A stretch of DNA of 64,000 nt from assembly GCF_002929555.1 (NCBI RefSeq), contig NZ_PJJP01000030.1, positions 62,001 through 126,000 of the forward strand, written 5' to 3'. The notes beneath the pieces were generated by a model, which saw only the letters and a list, made by a program, of their open reading frames with translations, did no database searches and was not told the origin of the DNA. Shown one piece after another: positions 26,852-36,256 of the stretch. The stretch's first letter is position 1; the number at the start of each line of letters is the position of its first letter. Position numbers and translations under genes: made by a program. The DNA is from Cryobacterium sp. N22. GTDB lineage: Bacteria > Actinomycetota > Actinomycetes > Actinomycetales > Microbacteriaceae.

Positions 26852-28213
26852 CTACTTCGTGGTGACCTTGTCGGCGCCCACGATGCCCTCCACGGCGGTG
26901 TCATACGCGTCCGCCGCCTCATCCACGCTCATCTGCCCGGTGATGACGGCCTCGGTGGCCGCCTGCACTTCGGCGGAGATCTTGGAGTAGTCGCTCGTCG
27001 CCGGGCGGTAGTGGGTCACGTCGACCAGCTCGGTCACGTCGGCCACGAACGGGTTGGCGGCGAGGTAGGTCGGTTCGCTGGCCACATCCGTGCGCACGGC
27101 GATCTGGGAGTTGTTGATCGCGTACCAGAGGGCGTTCTCCTGGCTCACGGCCAGGGCGAGGAAGTCGAACGCGAGGTCGGCGTTGGCCGTCTTCGCTCCC
27201 ACGGCGAGGGTCCAGCCACCCGACATGCTCACACCCCCGGGTTCCTCACCGTTCTGGGTGGGGAACGTCGCGACGGCCATGTCCTCGGTGTACGCCGGCC
27301 ACTCGTAGGAGCCGCCGGTCTGCCAGAACGACGGGGTGTATGAGCCTTCGACGGTGCCGCCGAGCTTGCCCTGCGGGAACAACTCGCCGAAGACCTTCTT
27401 CCACACGTTCGGGTCCAGCGCCTCGGACGGATCGAGGGCGAGCTTCTCCGTGTAGAGCGTCTGCAGGAACTCGAGGGAGTCCTTGAAGCCCTGGGATTCG
27501 ACCACCCATTTCTGGTCGTCCTCGTTGTAGAGGGTGTCGCCGGTGCCGTAGAGCAACTCGTAGAAGCTCTGCATCACGGTGCCCTCGCCGGTGCCCTTGC
27601 CCGCGTACATGTTGAACGGCACCACATCGGGCTGGCTGGCCTGGATGGCGCGGGCGGCGGTCAGGATGTCGTCCCAGGTTTCCGGCTGCCACGGCAGCTC
27701 GATGCCGGCGGCGGCGAAGACCGGTTTGCTGTACCAAATGCCGCGGGTGTCGGTGCCCAGCGGGACGGCGTAAACGCTGCCGTCATCCCCCATCCCGGCA
27801 GCCTTGGCGCCCTCGTTGAACTGCCCCCACTCATCCCAGTCGGCGAGCTGGTCGTCGATGTTGAGCAGGTAACCCGCGTCGATGTCGGAGCGCAGCCGGA
27901 AGGTGTCCTCATAGAACACGTCGGGTGCGGTCTCGGCCGACTTCTGCGAGAGGGCGAGCTTGGTGGAGTAGTCGTCGTCATTGGCCTGGATCGGCTCGAG
28001 TTCGACGGTGACTCCGGGGTTCGCGGCCTCGAACTCCGGCTTGATCTTCGTGAACAGCTCGTCGAGAGCCGTGAAGGAATCGGTCTTCTGGTACACGATC
28101 TTCAGTGATTGGCTGTCACCGTCGGCGTTGTCCCCGGCAGCCGTACAGCCCGCCAGCGCAACCATCGAGGTTGCCGCCAACACGGACAGGGCGAGTTTTG
28201 CGTTGCGATGCAT
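26852..28213 (-). CDS. Extracellular sugar-binding lipoprotein of the CUT1 transporter
   Basis: A 453-residue solute-binding protein. The N-terminus is a lipoprotein signal (MHRNAKLALSVLAATSMVA followed by lipobox LAGC, Cys23), so it is anchored outside the membrane. The SBP family 1 features include the PDVFYEDTF segment, the GTDTRGIWYSKPVF region and the SGGWTLAVGA segment. It captures the oligosaccharide for the two permeases. It is the first gene after the promoter at 28285-28314. Confidence 0.92.
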   Translation of the reverse strand: MHRNAKLALSVLAATSMVALAGCTAAGDNADGDSQSLKIVYQKTDSFTALDELFTKIKPEFEAANPGVTVELEPIQANDDDYSTKLALSQKSAETAPDVFYEDTFRLRSDIDAGYLLNIDDQLADWDEWGQFNEGAKAAGMGDDGSVYAVPLGTDTRGIWYSKPVFAAAGIELPWQPETWDDILTAARAIQASQPDVVPFNMYAGKGTGEGTVMQSFYELLYGTGDTLYNEDDQKWVVESQGFKDSLEFLQTLYTEKLALDPSEALDPNVWKKVFGELFPQGKLGGTVEGSYTPSFWQTGGSYEWPAYTEDMAVATFPTQNGEEPGGVSMSGGWTLAVGAKTANADLAFDFLALAVSQENALWYAINNSQIAVRTDVASEPTYLAANPFVADVTELVDVTHYRPATSDYSKISAEVQAATEAVITGQMSVDEAADAYDTAVEGIVGADKVTTK

Positions 28214-28284
28214 GGTGCTCCTTTGCTCCAGCTCGTGCCCCCCAAACGCTGACCGGCCCAGTTACCGGCAGGTGGCATACCGAA

Positions 28285-28314
28285 ATACTAAATCGAATGG
28301 ATAAATTCGCGCAA
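28285..28314 (-). promoter_or_regulatory. Promoter of the mannoside operon with an operator in its spacer
   Basis: On the minus strand, TTGCGC (28309-28314) and TAGTAT (28285-28290) are 18 bases apart. An inverted repeat CGAAT-N6-ATTCG (28294-28309) fills the spacer in an otherwise AT-rich island. Position and symmetry suit binding of the ROK repressor encoded just upstream. Confidence 0.55.
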
Positions 28315-28344
28315 GGGCCCGACGGCACCTTTACCGAGCTGTGA

Positions 28345-29595
28345 CTAACCGAGGATCAGACGGGCCGCACGTGGCGCGAGCGCGTGGTCGAGCACCAGGC
28401 AGGCGGCGCCGACCGCGCCGACGTCCTCGCCGACGCCCGTGCCGACCACCTCGATGCGGTGGATGCTTCTGGCGACCGTCAGCTCGTCCAGCAGGTCGGG
28501 TATCCGGTTCAGGTACACCCGGCTCAGCCGTGTCCAGTACGGCCCGCCGAAGACCACCCGGTCGACGTCGAGCAGGTTCGTGAGCACGGACACCGCTTTG
28601 GCGACCCGGCCGGCGGACTGCTCCAGGACGGCCAGCGCCGCAGCCGAGCCGCCCTCGGCGAGTGCGCACAGGGCCGAGAACTGCACATCGGTCTCAAGCG
28701 CATCCGCGTTCGGCTTCGATGCGGTCAGCACGCCGAGCCCCACCGCCGCCCGCACCAGGCTCTGCGGGGTGCAGGTGACCGCGACACAGCCCCGAAGCCC
28801 GCAACCGCATGGCGGACCGTCGGGATCGACGACGATGTGGCCGATTTCTCCGGAGTTGTGCGAGCTGCCGCGCACGACCTCGTCCCGCAGCACCACACCC
28901 GCCCCGATGCCGGTGCCGAGGTAGAAGAACACGAAGCTGCCGACCCCGCTGGGCCCGCCCGCCCACATCTCTGCCACGGCGGCCGCGGTGACGTCCTTGT
29001 CGACGAGCACCTCGAAGCCGGTGGCCTGGGCGAGGGCATCACGGAGCGGCACCAGGTGCCAGCCGAGCAGGTGCGGCGGATCGACGACGGTTCCCCGCTC
29101 GGGATCGATCGGCCCCGGCGTCGCGACGCCGAGCCCGGCGATCTTGGTGCGGTCCACTCCGGCCTCACGGATCAGCCGTTCGATCTCCTCCGAGATGTGA
29201 CGGATGACGTGTTCCGGGTCGCTGGCCGCGGGCGTGGCGCTGCGGGACCGGTGCACGACGGCTCCGGTGAGGTCGAGGATTGCGAAGGTCATGACCGCCG
29301 GGTCGAGGTGCACGCCCACGGCGTACACACCGCCGGGGTTCAGCTTCAGGATCGTGCGCGGCTTGCCGGGACCGCTGCTGGCCTTGCCGGCTTCGAGCAC
29401 CATGTCCTGGTCCAGCAGCCGACGACAGATGTTGGAGACGGTCTGTGCGGACAACCCCGTGGAGTGCCCCAGTTCCACCCGGCTGAGGCCGTTGACCGAG
29501 CGACGGATCGCGTCGAGCACGACGGCGGTATTGAAGTCGCCCATCCGGGGCAGGTTCGTGCCACGCCGCGCCCGCAGATCGCCATGTGGAACCAC
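28345..29595 (-). CDS. ROK-family transcriptional repressor
   Basis: A 416-residue regulator. The N-terminal winged HTH (RRGTNLPRMGDFN, then LSRVELGHSTGLSAQTVSNI) is followed by a ROK sugar-kinase-like domain with GLGVATPGPIDPERG, YLGTGIGAGVVL and the zinc site GEIGHIV...CGCGLRGC. GTG 29595 has GAGGTG five bases before it and keeps the conserved N-terminus; ATG 29544 would cut it. It lies upstream of the transporter and mannosidase genes on the same strand and probably represses them until the sugar binds. Confidence 0.9.
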   Translation of the reverse strand: MVPHGDLRARRGTNLPRMGDFNTAVVLDAIRRSVNGLSRVELGHSTGLSAQTVSNICRRLLDQDMVLEAGKASSGPGKPRTILKLNPGGVYAVGVHLDPAVMTFAILDLTGAVVHRSRSATPAASDPEHVIRHISEEIERLIREAGVDRTKIAGLGVATPGPIDPERGTVVDPPHLLGWHLVPLRDALAQATGFEVLVDKDVTAAAVAEMWAGGPSGVGSFVFFYLGTGIGAGVVLRDEVVRGSSHNSGEIGHIVVDPDGPPCGCGLRGCVAVTCTPQSLVRAAVGLGVLTASKPNADALETDVQFSALCALAEGGSAAALAVLEQSAGRVAKAVSVLTNLLDVDRVVFGGPYWTRLSRVYLNRIPDLLDELTVARSIHRIEVVGTGVGEDVGAVGAACLVLDHALAPRAARLILG

Positions 29596-29654
29596 GGATT
29601 CACCTCATCGTTTACCTCGGGATGACTGAATCCTATTCCGTCAGCTCTCGGAGG

Positions 29655-29715
29655 CACGTCACTGGGACGGTCGCGCCCCGACCGCTGGTCGAGCTTGTCG
29701 AGACCCGGTGACGTG
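29655..29715. repeat. Palindromic repeat containing the TGGTCGAGCTTGTCGAGACC motif
   Basis: Outer arms CACGTCAC (29655-29662) and GTGACGTG (29708-29715) flank an inner CGGTCG / CGACCG stem and the 20-mer at 29686-29705. I recall that 20-mer as abundant in Microbacteriaceae genomes, which fits the organism guess. It lies downstream of pckG and upstream of the ROK gene's start. Confidence 0.6.
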
Positions 29716-29758
29716 CGCAGACGACGTGGCCTCGCTGGCCGAGGTTGTGGAGCCGCCC

Positions 29759-31636
29759 CTAGGTAGCGAGGTGGTAGCGCAGGCTGGCGAGCTCGGAGCG
29801 CAGCGCGGGCGGCACCCGGCCGCCGAACCGGCCGAAGAACTCCTCGGTGAGGTCGCATTCGGCCAGCCATGACTCCGGATCGATGTGGAACAACTGCTCG
29901 AGGGCCTCCTCGCTCACGTCGAGCCCGGCCACGTTGAGGGCGCCGGGCACCGGCATCCGGCCGATCGGGGTGTCGACGGTGTCGGCGCTGCCCTCGACCC
30001 GGCGGATGATCCACTCGAGCACCCGGGAGTTCTCGCCGAAGCCCGGCCAGAGGAAGCTGCCGTCCTCGCCCTTGCGGAACCAGTTGACCTGGAAGATCGC
30101 AGGCGCCTTCGCGCCCAGGCCCCGGCCCACCCGCAGCCAGTGCGCCCAGTAGTCGGCCATGTTGTAGCCGCAGAACGGCAGCATCGCGAAGGGGTCCCGG
30201 CGCAGCTCGCCCACGGTGCCCTCGGCGGCGGCGGTCTTCTCCGAGGAGATGGTGGCGCCCATGAACACGCCGTGCTTCCAGCTGCGGGCCTCCGCGACCA
30301 GCGGCACGTTGGTGGCGCGGCGGCCGCCGAACATAATCGCGTCGATGGGTACTCCCCCGATGTCTTCCCAGCTGTCGGCGATCGACGGGCACTGCGCCGC
30401 CGGCACGGTGAATCGGGAGTTGGGGTGCGCGGCGGGCCGGCCACTGTCGGGCGTCCAGGAGTTGCCCTCCCAGTCGGTGAGGTGCGCGGGCGGGGTGTCG
30501 GTCAGGCCCTCCCACCACACGTCGCCGTCGTCGCGGAGGGCGACGTTGGTGAAGATGGTGTTGCCCCACACCGTCTGCACGGCGGTGGGGTTGGTGGTCT
30601 CGCCGGTGCCGGGCGCCACACCGAAGAACCCGGCTTCCGGGTTGATCGCCCACAGCCGGCCGTCGTCGCCGGGGCGGAGCCAGGCGATGTCGTCGCCGAT
30701 GGTCTCCACGGTCCAGCCCGGGATGGTGGGCTTGAGCATGGACAGGTTGGTCTTGCCGCAGGCCGAGGGGAACGCGGCGGCCACGTGGTAGGTGCCGCCC
30801 TCGGGCGCGGTGACCTTGATCAACAGCATGTGCTCGGCCAGCCAGCCCTCGTCGCGGGCCATCACCGACGCGATCCGCAGCGCGAACGACTTCTTCGACA
30901 ACAGGGCGTTGCCGCCGTAGCCGGAGCCGAACGACCACACCTCGCGGTCCTCGGGGAACTGCACGATGTACTTGGTGTCGTTGCTGGGCCAGGTGACGTC
31001 GGCCCGGCGGATGCCCGCTCCGTCCACGAGCGGGTAGCCCACGCTGTGCACGGTTTGCACCCACGGGCTGCCCTCCTCGATCAGGCGCTGCACGGCAGCG
31101 CCCATCCGGGTCATGATGCCCATGTGCAGCACCACGTAGGGCGAGTCGGTGATCTCCACGCCCAGCTGCGAGATGGGGCCGCCGAGCGGTCCCATCGAGA
31201 ACGGCACGACGTACATCGTGCGGCCGCGCATGCTGCCGGCGAAGACGCCGTTCAGCTCGGCGCGCATCGCCTGCGGGTCGGCCCAGTTGTTGGTGGGCCC
31301 GGCGTCGTCGGGGTCGGTGGAGCAGATGAAGGTGCGGTCCTCCACCCGGGCCACGTCGGTCGGGCTGGTGCGGGCGAGGAAGCTGTTCGGCCGCCACTCC
31401 GGGTTCAGCCTGATGAGCTTGCCTTCGTCGACGAGCTGCTTGGACAGCCCGTCGGCCTCCTGCGCGGTGCCGGTGCACCAGACGATGGCGTCGGGCCGGG
31501 TGAGGCGGGCGACCTCGTCGACCCAGGCCCGCAGGGCGGGGTCGGTGGTGCCCGTCGGCCGGCTGGAGACGGTGGCTGCCGTGGTCTGGGCGGCGTGGGC
31601 GCGGATGTCGCTGTGCACGGGGTGGGTGACGGTCAT
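29759..31636 (-). CDS. pckG: Phosphoenolpyruvate carboxykinase (GTP)
   Basis: Converts oxaloacetate and GTP to phosphoenolpyruvate, the entry to gluconeogenesis. The 625-residue length is standard for the GTP-dependent enzyme. Motifs include the kinase-1 loop [13 protein letters not shown] (about residues 290-303), [26 protein letters not shown] and the C-terminal W-F-R-K nucleotide site in [12 protein letters not shown] 31636 has AGGAAGG upstream. It is divergent from ramB, so acetate or short-chain acyl-CoA control is likely. Confidence 0.97.
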   Translation of the reverse strand: MTVTHPVHSDIRAHAAQTTAATVSSRPTGTTDPALRAWVDEVARLTRPDAIVWCTGTAQEADGLSKQLVDEGKLIRLNPEWRPNSFLARTSPTDVARVEDRTFICSTDPDDAGPTNNWADPQAMRAELNGVFAGSMRGRTMYVVPFSMGPLGGPISQLGVEITDSPYVVLHMGIMTRMGAAVQRLIEEGSPWVQTVHSVGYPLVDGAGIRRADVTWPSNDTKYIVQFPEDREVWSFGSGYGGNALLSKKSFALRIASVMARDEGWLAEHMLLIKVTAPEGGTYHVAAAFPSACGKTNLSMLKPTIPGWTVETIGDDIAWLRPGDDGRLWAINPEAGFFGVAPGTGETTNPTAVQTVWGNTIFTNVALRDDGDVWWEGLTDTPPAHLTDWEGNSWTPDSGRPAAHPNSRFTVPAAQCPSIADSWEDIGGVPIDAIMFGGRRATNVPLVAEARSWKHGVFMGATISSEKTAAAEGTVGELRRDPFAMLPFCGYNMADYWAHWLRVGRGLGAKAPAIFQVNWFRKGEDGSFLWPGFGENSRVLEWIIRRVEGSADTVDTPIGRMPVPGALNVAGLDVSEEALEQLFHIDPESWLAECDLTEEFFGRFGGRVPPALRSELASLRYHLAT

Positions 31637-31703
31637 GGTCTAACCTTCCTCAAGATGCGGACGGGGCGGGAAGAGGGGGGCAGGAGCGCTAATTTCGTCC
31701 TGT

Positions 31704-31778
31704 GCATTAAGAATGCGGCCGAATCCGGACCAGAAACCGAAAAACAGTCGTTAAGAATCACGGTTCTTTACGTATGCT
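31704..31778. promoter_or_regulatory. pckG-ramB divergent control region
   Basis: For ramB, the -10 TATGCT (31773-31778) ends six bases before ATG 31785, giving a leaderless mRNA. An inverted repeat AAGAA-N6-TTCTT (31753-31768) lies just upstream of the -10 in the spacer. A second dyad GCATT-AAG-AATGC (31704-31716) is nearer pckG. Both are candidate RamB sites, allowing autoregulation and pckG control. Confidence 0.5.
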
Positions 31779-31784
31779 TAAGGA

Positions 31785-33227
31785 ATGCCAACGCCGGCCT
31801 CCGACCTCGTCACCCTGGGTCACCGCATCCGTCACTTTCGCAGTGAGCGCGCGCTCACCCTCGACCAGCTCGGTGAGCAGGTGGGCCTGGCCGCCAGCCA
31901 GCTCTCCCTGATCGAGAACGGCCGGCGCGAGCCCAAGCTCTCCGTTCTGCAGCAGTTGGCGCAGGCGCTGGGCGTGCCGATGGCCGAGTTGCTCAGCGGT
32001 GAGGCGCCGAACACCAGGGCGGCCCTGGAGATCGAGCTCGCCCGCGCGCAGAAGAACCCGCTCTACGGCGCGCTCGGCCTGCCGCAGGTGAAGGTGACCA
32101 AGGGCATGCCGCTGCCGGCGATCGAGTCGCTGGTGGGCCTGCACCGGGAACTCGCCCGCCGGGCCAGCGAGGCCATCGCCACGCCGGAGGAGGCCCGCCG
32201 GGCCAACACCGAGCTGCGCGAGCGGATGCGTGAGCGCGGCAACTACATGCCCGACATCGAAAAACTCGCCGAGGAGCGGGTCCGGGCCTCCGGGCACGTC
32301 TCCGGCGCCCTCACCCACCGCGAGGTGAGCGTGATGGCCGAGCAACTTGGCTTCACCCTGATCTACGTGAACGACCTGCCGCACTCCACCCGGTCGGTGA
32401 CCGACCTGGCCAACCACCGCATCTACCTGCCGCCGGCCTCGATTCCGGGCGGGCACGGGCTGCGGTCGATGGCGCTGCAGGCGATGGGTCACCGGCTGCT
32501 CGGCCACGAACGCCCGGCCAGCTACGCCGAGTTCCTCTGGCAGCGGCTGGAGATCAACTACTTCGCGGCCTGCTGCCTGATGCCGCTGGAGGCCACCCGC
32601 TCGTTCCTGCAGACCGCCAAGCGGGAGCGGGTGCTGTCGGTGGAAGACCTGCGCGACGCGTTCGGGGTCACCCACGAGGCGGCGGCGCTGCGGCTGACCA
32701 ACCTGGCCACCACGCACCTGGACATGACGGTGCATTTTCTGCGGGTCTCCGGCGATGGCGCGCTGCAGAAGGGCTACGAAAACGACGGCCTGCCGCTGCC
32801 CGCGGACGTCACCGGGTCCATCGAGGGCCAGCTGGTCTGCAAGCAGTGGAGCGCACGCAGCGCGTTCACTCACACCAACCGCACCACCGAGTTCTACCAG
32901 TACACCGACACCCCGGCGGGCACCTTCTGGTGCGCCACTCAGACCGGCAGCACCTCGGATGGCGAGTTCTCGATCAGCGTCGGCGCCCCGTTCGCGCAGG
33001 CCAAGTGGTTCCGCGGCCGGGAGACCACGCAGCGGGCGGTGTCCCGCTGCCCCGACGAGTCCTGTTGCCGGCGTCCGTCGGGGGCGGTGGCGGCCCGCTG
33101 GAACGGACAGGCGTGGCCGAGCGCCCGGCTGCACGCCCACGTGCTCTCGCCGCTGCCCAGCGGCACCTTCCCCGGCGTCGACGATACCGAGGTGTACCAG
33201 TTCCTCGAGGCGCACGCCGACCAATAG
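31785..33227 (+). CDS. ramB: RamB/ScfR-like XRE-family regulator of acetate and short-chain acyl metabolism
   Basis: A 480-residue regulator. The N-terminal XRE-type HTH (HRIRHFRSERALTLDQLGEQ, then SQLSLIENGRREPKLSVLQQ; residues about 12-65) is followed by an IrrE/DUF955-like region (RSMALQAMGHRLLGHE, INYFAACCLMP) and a C-terminal Cys-rich domain with CPDESCC. This layout matches RamB of Corynebacterium and Mycobacterium, known regulators of acetate and glyoxylate genes. Divergence from pckG supports the role. The symbol rests on architecture. Confidence 0.83.
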   Translation: MPTPASDLVTLGHRIRHFRSERALTLDQLGEQVGLAASQLSLIENGRREPKLSVLQQLAQALGVPMAELLSGEAPNTRAALEIELARAQKNPLYGALGLPQVKVTKGMPLPAIESLVGLHRELARRASEAIATPEEARRANTELRERMRERGNYMPDIEKLAEERVRASGHVSGALTHREVSVMAEQLGFTLIYVNDLPHSTRSVTDLANHRIYLPPASIPGGHGLRSMALQAMGHRLLGHERPASYAEFLWQRLEINYFAACCLMPLEATRSFLQTAKRERVLSVEDLRDAFGVTHEAAALRLTNLATTHLDMTVHFLRVSGDGALQKGYENDGLPLPADVTGSIEGQLVCKQWSARSAFTHTNRTTEFYQYTDTPAGTFWCATQTGSTSDGEFSISVGAPFAQAKWFRGRETTQRAVSRCPDESCCRRPSGAVAARWNGQAWPSARLHAHVLSPLPSGTFPGVDDTEVYQFLEAHADQ

Positions 33228-33351
33228 CGCCGGGCGCGCCCCGGCTGCGGGAGTCACGCACCGCGGGCGCGGGCGCCTCCGGGTTTGGCGACAGTGTCGC
33301 TGGAAGCATCATGTGACGGCTAACGTGAGTAGACGAAATCTGGGGGCGACG

Positions 33352-35691
33352 ATGGCGGCGACTGCATCTGCGGCGCAGGGTGAACAGACACGGTCAGGTG
33401 GGCGGTTCGCCTCGTGGCCGATCTGGGTCATGGGTCTCCTGCTAGCGGTGTTCTTCGTCGCCATCCTGTTCCGACGTGACACCGAGTTCAGCCCGCTCGT
33501 GGACGGCTGGCTGGGGCTGCTCGCCATGGTGGTTCCCATCTTCGTCTGCGTGCGGGCCCTCCACCGCACCCGGTTCGGCCAGCTGGAGCTGGTATTCGCT
33601 GCGGCAGCGGTGACCGCATGGGCGGTCGGAAACATCTACTTTGTGCTCGCGGCCGGCTTCGGCGTGACGCTGCCGTATCCGTCGCTCGCCGATATCGGGT
33701 TCCTGGCCTTCTGCCCCCTGATGATGGCTGCGCTGGCGGTCCTGGTGGGCCGGAAAGCGCGCGACATGGCCTGGTCCGTGGCACTGGACGGCGCTCTGGG
33801 CAGCGTCGCCGCCGCAGCCGTGCTGGCGGTGCTGCTGAATCCCATCCTGGGCCCCGTCGCCGACAGACCGGCCTCGCTGGCCACGGCGGTCGCGGTCTCG
33901 TATCCCCTGGCCGACCTGCTGCTCGTGGCCGTCTTCGTCGGGGTCGGGGCGTCCCAAGGACGGAACGCGGGTCCCCGATGGATCCTGCTCGTGTTGGGCC
34001 TGATGACCTTTGCCGCCACCGACGTCACTTACGCCCTGCTGGAACTCACCGACCTGTACATCGTGGGCACCCCTCTCGACATGGGCTGGGCCATCGGCCT
34101 CGCCCTCATCGCGTGCTGGATCGATGGATCCACCCACGCCGACAGGACGCGACCCGCCCCGGCGTGGTCGATTCCCGCGCAGGCCGTGCCAGCGCTGGCC
34201 ACGGCCACCGCGCTGGGTGTCCTGATCCTGGCCAGCGAGGTCGAGGTCCCGCCGCTCGCGGTGGCGCTCGCCAGCATGACCCTGGTGCTGGCCGCGGTTC
34301 CCCTGGTGTTCAGGCAGCGGATCCGGCTCGCGGACATGCACCGCCAAGCCATGACGGACGAGCTCACCGGCCTGCCCAACCGGCGCGCGCTGTACGCCGA
34401 GGTGCCCGCTCGGCTGGCCGCCGACCAGCAACGCCGCAGCGCGCTCCTGCTGCTTGATCTCGACAAATTCAAAGAGGTCAACGACAGCCTCGGACACGAC
34501 GTCGGCGACGGTCTGCTCAGGGTGGTGGCCGGGCGGCTGTCGGCGCAGCTGCGTGAGGCAGATCTACTGGCCCGACTGGGTGGGGACGAATTCGCCATCC
34601 ACCTCGACGGATGCGATGTCGCCGCGGCTGAGAGCATCGCCGTGAAGCTGCGCGCGGCACTGGCCGAACCGTTCACCCTGGCCGGCATCACCCTGCAGGC
34701 CCACGCCAGCATCGGGATTGCCCTCTACCCCGAGCAGGGCCAGGACCTCACCCTGCTGCTGCGCAAGGCCGACATGGCGATGTACCGGGCCAAGTCCACG
34801 CGGGGCGGGCACCACGTCTACCGCGACGACGACAGCCAGGGCGACGAGCGGTTACGCACCCTGGCGGAGCTGCGCACGGCGCTGCTCGACGACCAGCTGC
34901 TGCTCCACTACCAGCCCAAGGTCGATCTCGCCGTCGGAACCGTCCGGGGCGTGGAGGCTCTCGTGCGCTGGGATCACCCGGTGCGCGGCCTGCTCTACCC
35001 GGATGCCTTCCTCGCGCTCGTCGAGGAAGCCGGGCTGATGCCGGCGATGACGCAGATCGTGTTCGAGAAGGCCCTGGATCAGGCCGCTCGCTGGCACGAG
35101 CAGGGCCGCACGCTGTCCGTGGCGGTCAATCTCTCGGCAAGCTCACTCGTCGACGTTGACCTGCCCGATCGGATCGCTGACATGGTCGCCGCACGCGGGC
35201 TGGTGCCCTCCGTTCTGGTGCTCGAGATCACCGAAGACTTCTTAATGGGAGACCGGGAAAGGGCACACGCCATCCTCACCCGGCTGCGTGACCTCGGGGT
35301 GCGCATCGCCGTGGACGATTTCGGCACCGGGTACAGCTCCCTGGCGTATCTACGTGACCTGCCCATCGACGAGCTGAAGCTGGACAAGTCGTTCGTGATG
35401 CCGATGGCCGACGATCCGCGCGCGGCCGCGCTGGTGGCCTCAACCATCGATCTGGCGCACAGCCTCGGCCTGCGGATGGTGGCCGAAGGTGTCGAAAGCA
35501 GCGTCGCCTACGCCGACCTCGCCGGCCACGGGTGCGACGTCGCTCAGGGCTTCTTCATTTCCCCGCCCATCCCGGTAGCCGAACTGGATGCCTGGCTTGC
35601 CAGCCGCGAGTTGGCCGTGGTGACGGGCCTCACGGCCACGCCGTTCACCCCTCGCGGGCCCACGCGCTGCAGCGATTGCTCGGCGCTGTAG
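33352..35691 (+). CDS. Membrane GGDEF-EAL protein, cyclic di-GMP turnover
   Basis: A protein of about 779 residues with eight or nine hydrophobic segments in the first 300. A GGDEF domain follows, with an intact ARLGGDEFAIHLDG (about residue 410), then an EAL domain with EALVRWDHP (about 535), VAVNLSASSL, LEITEDFLM and the metal loop DDFGTGYSSL. Both active sites look complete, so it could synthesise or degrade c-di-GMP. ATG 33352 follows GGGGGCG; the open frame upstream overlaps ramB. No partner gene adjoins it. Confidence 0.88.
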   Translation: MAATASAAQGEQTRSGGRFASWPIWVMGLLLAVFFVAILFRRDTEFSPLVDGWLGLLAMVVPIFVCVRALHRTRFGQLELVFAAAAVTAWAVGNIYFVLAAGFGVTLPYPSLADIGFLAFCPLMMAALAVLVGRKARDMAWSVALDGALGSVAAAAVLAVLLNPILGPVADRPASLATAVAVSYPLADLLLVAVFVGVGASQGRNAGPRWILLVLGLMTFAATDVTYALLELTDLYIVGTPLDMGWAIGLALIACWIDGSTHADRTRPAPAWSIPAQAVPALATATALGVLILASEVEVPPLAVALASMTLVLAAVPLVFRQRIRLADMHRQAMTDELTGLPNRRALYAEVPARLAADQQRRSALLLLDLDKFKEVNDSLGHDVGDGLLRVVAGRLSAQLREADLLARLGGDEFAIHLDGCDVAAAESIAVKLRAALAEPFTLAGITLQAHASIGIALYPEQGQDLTLLLRKADMAMYRAKSTRGGHHVYRDDDSQGDERLRTLAELRTALLDDQLLLHYQPKVDLAVGTVRGVEALVRWDHPVRGLLYPDAFLALVEEAGLMPAMTQIVFEKALDQAARWHEQGRTLSVAVNLSASSLVDVDLPDRIADMVAARGLVPSVLVLEITEDFLMGDRERAHAILTRLRDLGVRIAVDDFGTGYSSLAYLRDLPIDELKLDKSFVMPMADDPRAAALVASTIDLAHSLGLRMVAEGVESSVAYADLAGHGCDVAQGFFISPPIPVAELDAWLASRELAVVTGLTATPFTPRGPTRCSDCSAL

Positions 35692-35741
35692 TCGCAACAG
35701 GGCAGGGGTGCAGGGAGGACAGGGCCCGCAAGCCCGACCGG

Positions 35742-35747
35742 TAAGTT
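35742..35747 (+). promoter_or_regulatory. -10 box of a predicted near-leaderless promoter for the acetyltransferase
   Basis: TAAGTT followed by seven bases and ATG 35755. No ribosome site is seen. Confidence 0.4.
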
Positions 35748-35754
35748 ATTGGCC

Positions 35755-36234
35755 ATGATTCAGATTGCGCGCGAGAACCCGACCCTGGAGGACGTGCTGC
35801 TCCTGCTGGACGAGCACCTGGCCGACATGTTCGCCACCTCACCGGCCGAGAGCGTGCACGCCCTGGACCACTCGGCGCTGTCGGCGCCGGAGATCTCGTT
35901 CTGGACGGCCCGTGAGGACGGCGTCCTGCTCGGCTGCGGGGCGCTGAAACAGCTGACCCCCACGGAGGGTGAGATCAAGTCGATGCGCACAACCGCCGTG
36001 GCGCGCGGCCGTGGTGTCGCCGCCCGTCTCCTCACCCGGATCGTGGACGATGCCCGTCGGCGCAACGTGGAGCGGCTCTACCTCGAGACCGGCAGCGAGG
36101 AGTTCTTCGCGCCGGCCCGGCGGCTCTACCAACGGCACGGCTTCACCGAGTGCGCCCCGTTCGCCGACTACGTTCTCGACCCGCACAGCACCTTCATGCA
36201 GCTCGATCTCGCCGGCGGCGCATCCGCTCGCTAG
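35755..36234 (+). CDS. GNAT-family N-acetyltransferase
   Basis: A 159-residue single-domain acetyltransferase. It has the acetyl-CoA loop VARGRGVAARLLTRIVDDA (about residues 80-98), the strand RLYLETGSEEFF and the C-terminal LYQRHGFTECAPFADY. The GCGALKQLTPTEGEIKSMRT segment resembles the PhnO/YsnE-type subgroup. The substrate is unknown. ATG 35755 is preferred to an in-frame TTG six bases upstream. Confidence 0.82.
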   Translation: MIQIARENPTLEDVLLLLDEHLADMFATSPAESVHALDHSALSAPEISFWTAREDGVLLGCGALKQLTPTEGEIKSMRTTAVARGRGVAARLLTRIVDDARRRNVERLYLETGSEEFFAPARRLYQRHGFTECAPFADYVLDPHSTFMQLDLAGGASAR

Positions 36235-36256
36235 GGAACCTCATGGCACACGGCCC

